A DNA stretch of 64,000 nucleotides, from assembly GCA_030562195.1 (NCBI GenBank), contig JAUJPP010000005.1:23051106-23115105 (forward strand). The letters run 5' to 3'. The first letter of the stretch is position 1. Each line of letters starts with the position of its first letter. Position numbers and translations under genes: made by a program. The stretch is from Nipponacmea schrenckii (lineage: Eukaryota; Mollusca; Gastropoda; Lottiidae). Of this stretch, positions 52,791-63,390 are shown one piece after another. The notes beneath the pieces are model-generated. The model saw nothing but the letters and a program-made list of their open reading frames with translations. It searched no databases and was not told the DNA's origin.

Positions 52791-53684
52791 TCAGATTGGT
52801 CCTACTAAGCTTAAAGCAGGCCTGTAGCCTCCTCACAATAATGCTCCCACCCCACGCCTATGGGCCTAGCTAAAAGCATACTGATTCTCAAATGGTCTAT
52901 TATTTAGACATCAATATCACTTCACTTGCGTTATCCAGGTGCAATTTTGGGGGTTTATCAATAGGCCTATTATCATTTTCTTCCAGATTTAGGATAAAGC
53001 AAAGTGATTTCCAGTGAAGAATAAACTATAAATACATAGCCTATTATGCCCTTTTAAAGCAAATTATTTTTAAAATTCTCAGAATCATCGGTTGATTAAT
53101 GCCAAGAAAACGGGTCGAATTGCCTCATTTGGTCCTTGACTTTGGGGCGAGTACACGTTTTGACGAAAAAAAATACAAAATAATTATTATGAAATAAGTA
53201 GCAATATGAGTGTTGGTCTCTACTTCACGGCTTAAAAGTATGAAGAAAATAAAAAATCAGTCATTTTAGAATTTATCGAAAATAAACTATATTAATTTAA
53301 TTGGACGTACAAGTTCAAATGGCCCGCTCATAAGTGACATTATTTTATTATGATTGGTCAAAAAATTTTATATTCCTTAACATTGATAACATGATGCGAC
53401 ATTATGAAGAAGATAATGTATCATACCATAATGTAATACATGGGACAAATGACCTATTACAAACTTTATTGAACAAAGAACATGATGACGTCTTATACTG
53501 TTCTTAAAGCATGTAATAACATGTGTATCGGGTGGATAGAACGACTGGGTCGATCTTAATTCATAGCACGACTGCTATTTTGTTTCAATCGTTGAGTTTA
53601 CGTCGTATTTAATTGCACTTTGTTTTAAATTTCAAAATATTTGAGTTCGACACGACCGGGGTGCGACGTCTAAATTAGGCCTAA

Positions 53685-54531
53685 TCTGTTATTAATCTGC
53701 CAAGATATTGAATTAGAAATGAGGTCGACAGCACAATGTATTTTACGATTGTTTAATAATGAAATATTTAGTCTATAAAACCATTTATATCTTACAAATA
53801 CATCGCTCTCAGTAGGCCCTATGGATCTTATTGATATTATTGGTGTTAGTTTGGGTGTATTGAGACGAAAGCACTAGAACAATAGATATAAGTTTATTGA
53901 TTGTGTGAGAATTAAATATTAGTATGATTTTAAGGTGTGATTTGTATAACAAATTTTTATACGATAAAAACTCATCACTAAGTTAATGAGGACCTTGTAG
54001 AAATAATTTGACCTGCAATCCACTTAGTCACATCTTAAAGTATTTAGAGTATGTGAGATGTTATTAAGTTCATAATAATAAATCGGTTCAGGTACGTGTG
54101 GACGGGATAGTCTATGATAGGTGCCTGTTCTCTGAATGATCCCATATGAAAAATATACATTTTGTTTCATTTCCTTTTGGAAAAAATGTTAAAATTACAG
54201 ATTTTTGCCGGTCGACTGATATGTATAATAAAAGTAAAGGTAAGAAACTCGGAGTTTGTGCAAGTGGTGGGGAAAGTAAACAATCAGATCAGTTATCAGT
54301 AATAAACGATTACGTTTTTGTCTTCCACCCTTTCAATAATAATTTTACTCTATCGGAAAATCAAAATGTATTAAATAGTAGGTCATTTAGTCTAGTAATT
54401 CGTTGTGTTTCACTCCTGATTCACAGTTTTTTTCAATTATTTTGGGGAATAAAATAAGTTTAGACGGAAATATGAAGTGCGCACTCTCTTGTCTTTACCC
54501 CAATCTCGTCATCCACTTTCTTGCTTAAAGA
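53685..54531. other. Intergenic sequence, no gene recognised
   Basis: The frame at 54146-54457 (+) has no recognisable motif. Confidence 0.4.
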
Positions 54532-55000
54532 AAGGGGCCCAGGCTTGATTTGTTTCGGACAATCATCCGACAGCTTCAAACACATGAAATCTTTTGCTTA
54601 GCTAATCAGAAATAGTCTACAGAGCTTACCTTTGAAATTTGAGCCTTCAAATCCATGTGTATCCATAATTATCCGTGTTTGAAAAATCATAATGTCTTAA
54701 GATATTACGAACGTCCCGCCATATTGGAAAACGGTTCGTCTTGATAATCAAAGAGTTATCCTTCCCGTCGTGCAATAGCGGTCATCTATATAAATAGACT
54801 ACAACGCATTTTCAATTCAAACAGGACACACAATTTTCAGACTGACCGGAGACCAGCCGCGTACAGCACGGAAAAAATGAAAATTTTTTGTTTGATGTAT
54901 ATTTCAAGGTATTTTGCGATTTTCTTAGTGCTTGAGTATTTCTGAGGACTGTTTAAATGTAACAAAGGCCCAAAACGACCCCTAAAAATCAAGATTGGGC
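54532..55000 (-). mobile_element. MITE, AGGGGCCCAGGCTTGAT family, copy 3 (inverted)
   Basis: Starts AAAGGGGCCCAGGCTTGATT and ends GGGGTCG-type sequence inverted, finishing AATCAAGATTGGGC. Reverse complement of copies 1 and 2 over its full length, including the GTCCCGCCATATTGG segment. Confidence 0.82.
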
Positions 55001-55129
55001 TATACTTGTTTCTGACACCAAGACTTCTCTGAGATGTGTAAATTTGGTGGTCTGGATGACGAGATTGAGGCCATTGAGAGCGAGAATGCGCATTTGAGTT
55101 ATTGCCCTTGATCTTAAATTGTTTGTAGA

Positions 55130-55266
55130 CCCGAGAGAGCTGATTTTCATGATGGATTTGGATGAAATTTATTGCGAGAGTAATTAAAATTCAAGAAAAA
55201 TATTTCATTTACCTGTTGACAACCTCCCGGACAAATTGGCTGACATTTTAAATGTGGGCGTATTAC
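55130..55266 (-). repeat. Inverted end fragment of pearl-like copy A type
   Basis: GACAACCTCCCGGACAAATT, then GGC...ATGTGGGCGTATTAC, is the reverse complement of the start of copy A at 4963. At both loci it lies near the same MITE family. Confidence 0.65.
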
Positions 55267-55900
55267 GATGGTCATCGCTATTTTTATTTTACAGGATTAC
55301 ATAGATTTTCGTTAGAACATTTTCTTACCGCTGCCAGAATACATATCATTAGGCTAAATATAAGGTTATTGACACACTTTGCCGATCACCGTTGTCTACA
55401 AGAAGTATATAATATATTTGTTTATATTACTCAATCGAAAATAAATATTTTCTTCCCAGCATTTCCGTACGTAGGCCTAATATCACTATCATAAATCCTT
55501 AAGACACGTTTTCATCATACAGAGTGCCTGTCGACGTGGATTAACCAGATTAAGCTTATTAATTTGTATAGAGAATTGTTGTGTATTGATCCAAATTTGT
55601 TGATTTGTAAAGCAGTTTGCTAAATAAAAAGTCTGTTCAAGTCTTGTGAGATATATGGATGTTGTAGAACCATATAATAAAAGTCAATTTGTCTATTTAT
55701 AATGCTTAATAGTAGCGAACCAGTCCGCCATGTATTACATACTAAATGAAAACTATTGTTGCCTTGCACTGTAAATCAATCTTATTATAAGTTGCGATAA
55801 GGTATGCAATGTAAGAAAATACAATAGGAAATTAGGCAGGGATACAATGATAGACAACGATAGAAGATGGAAAAAGATTGAGATACATTGTAAGACGATA
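55267..55900. other. Intergenic sequence, no gene recognised
   Basis: AT-rich, with no repeat ends or coding signals seen. Confidence 0.45.
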
Positions 55901-55906
55901 TATATA

Positions 55907-57146
55907 CACAACAAAAAAAAGTGTTGCACCCCCATATTAAAACCACTAGTACATCATAAAATGGAGAGCACCCGAAAGGGGCATTCTCCCATGGGGATTT
56001 GGGTTTTGATTCATTGTGGTTTCCTTTGGAAAACATTCGCGCAAATGCAACAATGTGCACGAGAAAAGCATGAGGCATGAATTTTGCAAAATGCAGTATC
56101 TCCCTGTGGTAAAAAACGTGTATAAAAATCGTTGTTAAAAAGCCCAATCCATTCACACACAAAATGCCGGGTAGACGAATGTCAGAAGCTGTTAAGTGGC
56201 AGATTATTGGCCTGCGCAGAGCCGGGCATTCTTTCAAGGAGATTGCCAGAGGAGAGTGCACTGATCTGATGAAAGCAGATTTCTCCTGCATGTGGTGGAT
56301 GGCCGAGTGAAGGTTTGGAGGCGTCGAGGTACAGCTTATGTACCAAGGAACATCATGCCAACGGTAGCCTATGGTGGTGGTTCGGTTATGGTATGGGGCT
56401 GCTTCTCATTTGATTGCAAGCTGGATTTGGTAACCATACAAGGGAATTTGACAGGGGCTCGCTACCTCCAGGAAGTTCTCGATCCAGCTGTTGTTCCTCA
56501 TTTTGATTTGATGATCAAACATTAGCCAGCAGACCCGTATTTATAGATGACAACGCTAGGCCTCATCGCTCGAGAGCTTCATCCACAACAATGCTGTCCA
56601 GAACATCCCTTGGCCAGCGATGAGTCCAGATCTTAATCCTCTGGAACATGTTCGGGACATTTTGGGGCGCAGGATTAAATCTCGCGACCCTCCTCCACAG
56701 AACTTGCACCAACTGGAAGCAGCCTTGCACGACGAGTGGCGTCAGATGCCCATGCAAACATTCCAATGTCTTGTGAGGGGTACGAGGAGGAGACTGGAAG
56801 CAGTGATCCAAGTGCGGGGTGGAAGTACCCGATATTGACTGGTATTGGTTCTCTGATCACCATTTGTGCTTTTTGACATCCCGTTAGAGCTCTGTCAACA
56901 ATAAAATTTGAGATCTCACCATACTTTTTTGCATTTTCGTTTTCCTTAATTTACACCCTAATTTCTACACAGCATTCCCACATGCCCGTCCAGATTTTCA
57001 AAACTTACGTTCATGTTACAGTCAATGATCCATTTTATTGATACTCACATACTCCTGGCTCAAATATTTATTCAGGTTTACATACACGAGTTAAACAGAA
57101 CAGTACTATACCAAATAGTAGGGGTGTGCAACACTTTTTTGTTGTG
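55907..57146 (+). mobile_element. Tc1-like DNA transposon with TA duplication
   Basis: Left end CACAACAAAAAAAAGTGTTG, then CACCCCCA, preceded by TA (55905-55906). Right end, inverted, CACAACAAAAAAGTGTTGCA, then CACCCCTA, followed by TA (57147-57148). It holds one broken transposase. The overall length of 1240 bp is slightly short for a Tc1, in keeping with an internal deletion. Confidence 0.88.
56164..56838 (+). pseudogene. Tc1-family transposase pseudogene
   Basis: ATG at 56164 starts MPGRRMSEAVKWQIIGLRRA...EIARGE, the first helix-turn-helix. A deletion (about 100 codons, covering the second helix-turn-helix and the first catalytic Asp region) then leads into DGRVKVWRRRGTAYVP, GGGSVMVWGCFS and GNLTGARYLQEVL. 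A stop follows, then DDNARPHRS (second Asp), and in another frame SPDLNPLEHVRDILGRRI (catalytic Glu) to the end at GGSTRY. Frameshifts, a stop and the deletion make it inactive. Confidence 0.9.
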
Positions 57147-57156
57147 TATACCATAG

Positions 57157-57425
57157 AAATGAAATGAATGGAGTGGTACGTCCTACTCTTCTGCAACTTG
57201 TGGGATAATGAAGACGGACAACGCCATGTAGTGTGCAATGAGGGAAATATACCAGGACAGAGGCATCAGCCTACTCTTTTTGCGATTTCCAACTGTCGAG
57301 GGATCTTTAACGTGCACAGCCTGTAGCACACGGGGCCTTGGTTTACTGTCCCATCAGAAGGACTAAACGCTTTTTCCATGTCAGTCCCAGGATTGAACCC
57401 TCGACTTCAGGTTAGCGACGATTCA
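57157..57425 (+). repeat. Dispersed SINE-like repeat
   Basis: Starts GAAATGAAATGAATGGAGTG, TACGTCCTACTCTTCTGCAA. Contains GGGATCTTTAACGTGCACAG, ACACGGGGCC and GGATTGAACCCTCGACTTCA. Pieces of the same sequence occur at 4552-4620 and 38600-38705. Sequences of this kind are common in mollusc genomes, from memory. The pol III promoter is not clear. Confidence 0.5.
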
Positions 57426-57648
57426 ATAGAAGATGAGACATGAGATACAATGTTAGACACGACAATATACATTGTACCTCATGAGGCGAGGTTGCACCCT
57501 GCCTGTAATTTTCACCTTTTGAAGCGACCAGATGAGGGGTTGGGGACCTGCTTGTAGGATTGTAATGGGCGCCCTTTCCCAAGATGCTTCATCGTATATC
57601 CATCCCAAAAGAATTTAGAATATTAGTGTTCTAATGTTAACGAAACTC

Positions 57649-57654
57649 TTTATT
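57649..57654 (-). terminator. Polyadenylation signal for the CYYR1/Shisa-like gene
   Basis: AATAAA on the minus strand about 90 nt after the stop codon at 57744-57742, a normal distance. Confidence 0.5.
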
Positions 57655-57741
57655 TATGATTTTTTTTAAAACGTGATCAGAAACACTTTCTGTTTTCATA
57701 TAGAAACTCAATGAACCATTAGTAAACATGATCTTAAATGA

Positions 57742-58824
57742 TCAATATCGGTAGGGAGGTGGACTGTTGTAAACAGTTGTGCCTGAAATAAAACATTGAA
57801 TAAAACCAATGAATCATAGTGATCACCATTTTCGGGGCATGATTGGTTCTTGAATGTATGTCCCTGATCAGAAGTACATATGTATACTAGAACTGTGAAA
57901 ATAAAGCAAAAAACTTACGAAAATCTAGATGTGTCCCTGAACGCATCCAAAAGTGTACGCATTCCGTAAATTTTTAAACGTCAAAAATATTTTAAAGTTA
58001 CATTGGCTACGCTCCATTTTTAAAAAAAAAACAAATTCGAGTGGATAAAAGAAAAGAACTTTTTTAGAAATATAAGTACATGTATGTTCATTTTGTATAC
58101 TTTCCCTTTAACAACTTACCAGTTACAGTTGTAACATGAGGATCATGACAACCATGTGATTGGTAAACAATGGCTCCTCGCCTTCTTCTACATATAATAA
58201 TTAATATAGCTATAACTACTGCCAGGGCACAAATACCACCAATTACACTACCAGCTACCACTCCAACAGATATGCCTATACTAAAACATTTTTATTTGCG
58301 ATTATTTACGTGTAAAATCGGATAAATAAATTAACGCGGTATGTGTAATATATTTTTATTGCAATCTCACCATATAGGATAATCTAAATACTTACTATGA
58401 GGTACAACACACAGTAGAAAATGTTGTTCCACAACATCCATTTGAACAATATTTAGAAGAAGATACCCCAAAACTTGTATAGTAACAAATAGTTGCCAAC
58501 GAACCTGTGAAAAGAAAGATTAATAACTTTAATTCTTATTACGCGAATTCAATATATTCATGATGAAGAGGGATCAATGACTGATGCAGTAGAAATCAAA
58601 GCTCGAAACTTTTATATATAGAAAGGAGCCAAACGATAACCTTTTTTTGTGGTTATTTGTATTTTTGAAACGCCCATATTGACCGAATATCTTTGAGACT
58701 AACTCATATCACAGACTCAAATCAAAACACAATCTGTATTCCATATTATGTTTCTGTAAAAATTGAACTACATGTACCTACCAGAAAATAAATTCAAAAG
58801 AACCAATACCGCCAATGTCTTCAT
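57742..58824 (-). CDS. Small Cys-rich single-pass membrane protein with PPPY tail (CYYR1/Shisa-like), complete
   Basis: Four exons join in phase to 117 residues: 58782-58824, 58396-58504, 58120-58280, 57742-57782. Signal peptide MKTLAVLVLLNLFSGSLA. Short ectodomain with six Cys plus CYYT, including YCSNGCCG and VCC (residues about 20-50). One membrane helix GVVAGSVIGGICALAVVIAI (about residues 56-79) and a stop-transfer CRRRRG. Cytoplasmic tail ends SPPPYRY, a PPxY site of the kind bound by WW-domain proteins such as NEDD4 ligases. The plan of signal peptide, CC-rich domain, one helix and PPxY tail is that of the CYYR1/Shisa/WBP1-type family, proposed adaptors in trafficking of other membrane proteins. 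All borders are GT-AG and no defects are seen, so it is probably functional. Family choice within this group is uncertain. Confidence 0.85.
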
Positions 58825-59250
58825 TTTCTTCCAAATGTATTCTACTGTCAAACTTGTCTATTTGAGGCAATAGGTTTCACCAATTTTATCAATATTGAGA
58901 AATATCATTTTGTTATCTGTAACATTTATCATATGATACTATACATGATAAACAGTTTAAAATGTATCACTTCCTCCCTTATGCTATATAAGGTAAATTG
59001 GGCAACCCCATAAAAAAGGCCTTGCTACAGTTGTCTCCCTTGACACGAGGACCCTAATACATGGATATTACTTAGACTGCATTGTAATGGTATTTTTTAA
59101 TCCTCGTTTATGACTAATTAGCTAATTTACAGGGAGTAGCAGAATGCAGGGGAGCATGATATGGCCCTACTCGTCTTGTTGAGGTATTATTATCTGAGCA
59201 CTTTTCAAAACCTGGTTCTTGGATGGATTTATCGTATCTACCCATCATTT
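58825..59250. other. Upstream region of the CYYR1/Shisa-like gene
   Basis: Contains the 5' UTR and presumably the promoter on the minus strand. No motif stands out. Confidence 0.4.
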
Positions 59251-59252
59251 TT

Positions 59253-60352
59253 GGAAGATATCTTGCCAGGTAAGGTAATATACGCTCACTGGCAGCATTG
59301 ATTTTGAATAAAACTTTTCAACACAGTAACGATTAGCTGAATGGAATATTCAACCTTCCGCCATATACTTTTTTTCTAGGGTGTCTAGTTTCATTAAAAT
59401 CTGTCAAGAATTGTACCTAATAACAACTCATTAAATATTTTTCGGTATTTTTATGATTTGCAATAGGGTTCAACCTTAATAATATTTTTTAATTTTTAAT
59501 AGGGCTTATCCTTTGGTTGATTTTAAATAATTTCAGTGGGTTTTGTCAAAAATGAATGTTTAGAGTGTTTACAAGCCAAAAGTTGAAAGCGTTTTCAAAA
59601 ACAAGAGCAATAACTTACACTAAATATTTTTCGATCTTTCTGATTTTCAGTAGGGTTCATTGTAACGTTCCTTGTTGGTATGGGTTGACAGACGGGGTCT
59701 CTGGAGGTTCAGGATATACAACACAACAACTACATTGACTTCTATAGATCTATTTAAAATTAGGAACTTCTAATACTACTACAACAAAATCATATAAATT
59801 ATATTTCCACTATTATACACTGCTACATGTTGGCATGTCTGGTCAGAACAGCGGTTAATTCCAATCTCCCTAACTCTGACCAGTACTATACTTATATCTC
59901 TCTATCTGGCCAACACCACTCACCTCTCATGTCCAAATTAGGCTGACCGGTAGAGAGTACATCTTAACTGATCCGTGCCAAATATATTCATATTAGTAGT
60001 TACTAATAGTGAACGGATCAGGTTACATCATCCTTGGGAGAAAACAAATACTCAAGCCAAGTTTCATCAAAATCCAGTAAGAATTGTTCTTTCTAGAGTG
60101 TTTACAAGCTAAAATTGATAGCGTTTTCAAGAACAAGGGCAACATCCCATACTCAATATTTTTCGATTTCGCTGATTTTCAATAGGGTCATCCTTGAGTT
60201 ATAACACACTCACACCAAGTTTCATCAAAATCGGTCAAGAATTTTTCATTGTAGATTGTTTACGAGCAATTGTGGACGGACGAACCGACAGACAGACGGA
60301 CGGACATGGGTGACGACAATATACCCCTCCCATTTCACGTGGGCGTATAAAA
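59253..60352 (+). mobile_element. Pearl-like element copy L with a nested solo LTR
   Basis: GATATCTTGCCAGGTAAGGT start, TACGCTCACTGGCAGCATTG, internal 'agggttcatccttgggtga' units, then GACGGACGGACATGGGTGAC and CCCATTTCACGTGGGCGTAT. Closest to copies J and H. Interrupted at 59661-60027. Confidence 0.8.
59661..60027 (+). mobile_element. Solo LTR, copy 2, inserted in pearl-like copy L
   Basis: 367 bp, TGTAACGTTCC ... GGATCAGGTTACA, with a perfect 4-bp duplication TCAT (59657-59660, 60028-60031). The host phrase 'gggttcat|ccttggg' is continuous across the insertion, which proves both boundaries. Shares its sequence in inverse orientation with 47194-47504. Confidence 0.88.
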
Positions 60353-60499
60353 AGCAATCTCTGGAATTGATCACCATTACATTAGCGATTCAATAGCAGG
60401 GATGTTGTCCACCAGCATGTGTTTCTATGTTTTTATTCCTGATTTTAACTTTTTTTTTACCATTGTCCAGTTTGAGTACCTGAGTCATTATCCTCTGTA

Positions 60500-60760
60500 T
60501 GTAGACATAGACACGCGAATGTCATGAGACGCCACGATAACGAAGATGTTTCACCAGGTAAGTCCAACCCGGTACCTTGAAGCTGCATCTGGGCCAAGGT
60601 TCTTTTTGCCTGACACATGAAGAATTGAGGTTGAGGAGTCGTCTGTTGTCGATGTCTAAGTGATCGATCATTCAGAATCTCGAGTAGTGGCTTGTGGTCA
60701 GTTGCAACGTGAAGGTCTTTGCAACCAAGATCATAGCCTCAGGCCTCATCTTCGATAGAA
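60500..60760 (-). pseudogene. Ty3/gypsy RNase H remnant
   Basis: The minus strand reads YDLGCKDLHVATDHKPLLEI, then LNDRSL, and in a shifted frame HVSGKKNLGPDAASRY. (V)ATDHKPLL and GxxNxxPDAxSR are the RNase H core and end of gypsy-type pol. The frame change and missing flanking domains mark it as dead. Confidence 0.7.
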
Positions 60761-60762
60761 GG

Positions 60763-60776
60763 GGGGGGGGGGAATT
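60763..60776. repeat. Poly-G run
   Basis: About 13 consecutive G, interrupting the RNase H remnant. Unusual in this AT-rich region. Confidence 0.85.
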
Positions 60777-61239
60777 CTTTAATATTGATAGGAACAGATT
60801 GTCCGTAGAAGATTTAACGTATGCTTACTGTCAGATGTATCTCAGAGACTCTCCGACCTTTAGCCATATTACCTCTGATTGTAGGTTCATCCGCCTCAAG
60901 TGGACGTTTTATTTGTCCATTTGTTAACGTGATATGGTAGATTATTTTTGATAGAAATGTAGTCGACGATGGTTACGGTTTAGTATCTATAAGCACAGCG
61001 CTGTGTAGTGGTGGCTTGTATTGGGGCCTTCTAGCAGAGGTAACCGTGAACATCATGCTGCAATTACAATGAGCTATGCTCTCTCCCCTTTTCAATGATA
61101 GACCATTGTTAATTAGTGTAACAAGAACAACTTACAACTAGTGAAATGGAACAGGGAAAATGCAAATCCTTTTATGGAAGAGTGGCGCACCCCCACCATT
61201 TGAGGCGCACTGGTTTAAATAGGGCGCAAAAAGGTTAAA

Positions 61240-61840
61240 TCTGGCTTGCCATGGTGAATTCATAAGTATGCTACTTGGTTCATAAGCCCAAACCTACCTC
61301 TTGCACCAGTAATGTTATTTGGCGTTTGGAAGTTGCTAATTTCATCACTACTATAGCTGTATAATTGTTTGTTTGGTCCTACAAAATTGACGGTGTCTAG
61401 AGCAAATTGGAACATCTTTGGGTTGAAAAAAATGTTGCGTCAATGGATTTCGCATTTAACCCTGTCATTGAAATTTGATATTATAGAGTCAAATCGTGAT
61501 TGAAAGACTCTTGGAATGGATACCACTCAGTTCCATAGGGATTCACTCGTTTTTTTTCATGCCTTGAGGGACACACTTATCATGTCACTTTCAATGCGCT
61601 GTGTTTGCCGAACAGAATTTGGTTGTAGGTCTACTGTTCACCTCGGAGTGCCTTGTCTCTACCACCATCCTTGAGCTCCAAGATGTAGGTGTGTTTTGAC
61701 TTACTCAGTCCGCCAACGAGTGGCCTTAGGATCAACACGCATTCCCCTGTTATCTTCAATCCAGGGGGTTATGTTGTGGGAACAGGTGGTGATGAAGGTC
61801 GACGTCTAGGGTAAGAACTTCTTCAGATAGTGTAATTGGA
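61240..61840 (-). pseudogene. Ty3/gypsy reverse transcriptase-connection remnants
   Basis: At 61240-61380 (minus) FQTPNNITGARGRFGLMNQV then AYL matches the link after gypsy RT (xPxNITxxRSWFGLVNQVxYA). At 61690-61800 ITPWIEDNRGMRVDPKATRW may belong to the same protein, but I am less sure. Heavily decayed; probably the same element as the RNase H piece. Confidence 0.55.
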
Positions 61841-62264
61841 GCAGTCGCAGTAAGCGTTACAACTCAAGACAGTACTAGCAATGCCAAGGTCATATCATAC
61901 CATGTCATACATGCCCAAACAATGCATGGTCCTCAGACAGAGGTGTCATCTTCTCAAGAAGCATTAGGTGGGGTTTTGCATAGTTTCTATGTTCGTAGCT
62001 TATAATAGTTAGACGATAGTGACTATAGATGAAGGTTTTGTTTTGGGAAAGCTTATATCAAAGCATATTATTGACATGCAAAAAGATGTTAAAGTAAAAT
62101 TGAATAACACATCGTCCCCATATCGCAAACAAACATCAAAGAAAATACACAATAACAAAATATTTGAACACATACACGTATCAAAAATAATCATATGTAA
62201 TAAATCAAAACTGTGGTGTCACTGAAATGTAAGCCTCATCTTGATTTTACTTCAAATTTGCACA
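61841..62264. other. Sequence upstream of the LINE ORF1
   Basis: Could include the LINE 5' UTR. The open frame at 62019-62225 (+) is unrecognised. Confidence 0.4.
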
Positions 62265-63371
62265 ATGAATGACAGTATTTCGAAGGAACTGAATGATTTC
62301 CTGAGTAATTTCTCAGACTCTGACTTTGATAGCGACAGTGAAATAGACTTTCCACACCTCAATTCCAAAAGATCAAACTATTCAACTCCATCTCGACCGA
62401 CTAAGACTTTATCGACATCGACCAGCATTTTAAGTCTGGAAAGGAAAAACTTTATTTTGAACCATCCAGATTTTAATTTTGACATTGCAGACTCTACACA
62501 TTATACTAAATCTATAGTTATTTCATTTAATAAGGAAGAAACGTACAATGACTTAACCAAGAAACTATCTGCGGTCTCAGGTCCGATACCAGTGCCAGTT
62601 CCCACTGTTAAACCTACTCAACCTATAAATTTTGATAAAGTTAATGAAGTTATAAAGAAGCAAAACCTTAAGAAGACAACTAAAGCCATTAAGAAAACTC
62701 ATGATTTTACAACTCGGCCCATTCAAAGATCCATCGCGTGTGCCGAAACCTTAGTCATTGGAAGTTCTCTCGTGAAGTCCCTTTCTTCGTTACGACTATC
62801 AGACAATTTAGGACAATTATTATGTGTCATCGATACCAACAGTGGATCGACAATTAGCGAACTTAAACCGAGATTATTACAATTACTTGGTGAAGCTACG
62901 TCTATCAAAAACATTGTGCTCTCTGTCGGAGGAAATGACATAAGCAGGAAATGAGCAACTTTTCAACAATGTGTAAATGACTATAAGAATTTATTGAAGG
63001 AACTACTAACTAACTATAACGATATTAATATATTTGTATGTTCTGTAATCCCTCGAATTAATCCTTTTAATTTCCAGATGCGGTGCCAAAAATTTAACTA
63101 TTTTCTACGGCAGTTTTGTCATGACAATAGATGTCAGTATATTAATATTTACGATTCTTTCATTTGTAGGTCCCCTCGTGAAGTTTTGGTGCAAGATGGT
63201 GTTCATTTAAATAATTTTGGAACTAATATTTTATCTCATATCATTGTAGATTCGGTTGTCAGACAGAACAGAAAATCTAATCCTTTTATTTATCCTTTAA
63301 GGTATAACCCACAGGCATTAAATTGTATTTTAAATTCACTTTCAGCAACAGCCAGACGTCTATCTTACTAA
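62265..63371 (+). pseudogene. LINE ORF1 with an SGNH-hydrolase-like (esterase) domain, one in-frame TGA
   Basis: MNDSISKELNDFLSNFSDSD starts a Ser/Asp-rich N-terminus. From about residue 165: ETLVIGSSLVKSL (block I), NIVLSVGGNDISRK (block III, GGND), then TGA at 62952-62954. The same frame continues ATFQQCVNDYKNLLKELL, VCSVIPRINPFNFQMRCQKF and YINIYDSF, with VLVQDGVHLNNFGTNIL (the catalytic DxxH of SGNH enzymes) to a TAA at 63369-63371. ORF1 proteins of CR1/L2-type LINEs often carry such an esterase domain; DIRS/Ngaro elements can too. The nucleophile position in block I reads GSSLV. Only one defect in about 369 codons. Confidence 0.7.
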
Positions 63372-63390
63372 TTGTTTTAAACCATATAAT

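Larger units (their letters stand above)
50235..53681 (+). mobile_element. PIF/Harbinger DNA transposon, both ends preserved
   Basis: TAA duplication at 50232-50234 and 53682-53684. Left TIR GGCCAACTTTAAACGTCGCG, then CCCCAGTCGTGTCGAGCTT. The right end, inverted, reads GGCCTAATTTAGACGTCGCA, then CCCCGGTCGTGTCGAACTC (about 40 bp, about 85% alike). 'ATAGCACGACT' lies subterminally on both sides. It contains a broken transposase (+) and a possible second-ORF fragment (-), the usual two-gene Harbinger plan. Confidence 0.88.

Noticed and set aside
54146..54457. 103-codon open frame (+)
   Set aside because: No recognisable domain, no splice partner, no conserved pattern visible.
55785..56291. Minus-strand open frame of 168 codons at the left of the Tc1 element
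   Set aside because: It crosses the element's left end and lies antisense to the transposase start; no domain is recognisable.
60333..60346. CACGTG E-box at the right end of pearl-like copy L
   Set aside because: It arises from the element's terminal hairpin (other copies have CATGTG or similar), not from a regulatory site.
62952..62954. Selenocysteine at the in-frame TGA
   Set aside because: No SECIS-like stem was seen downstream, and selenoproteins are not expected in a LINE ORF1; a point mutation is simpler.
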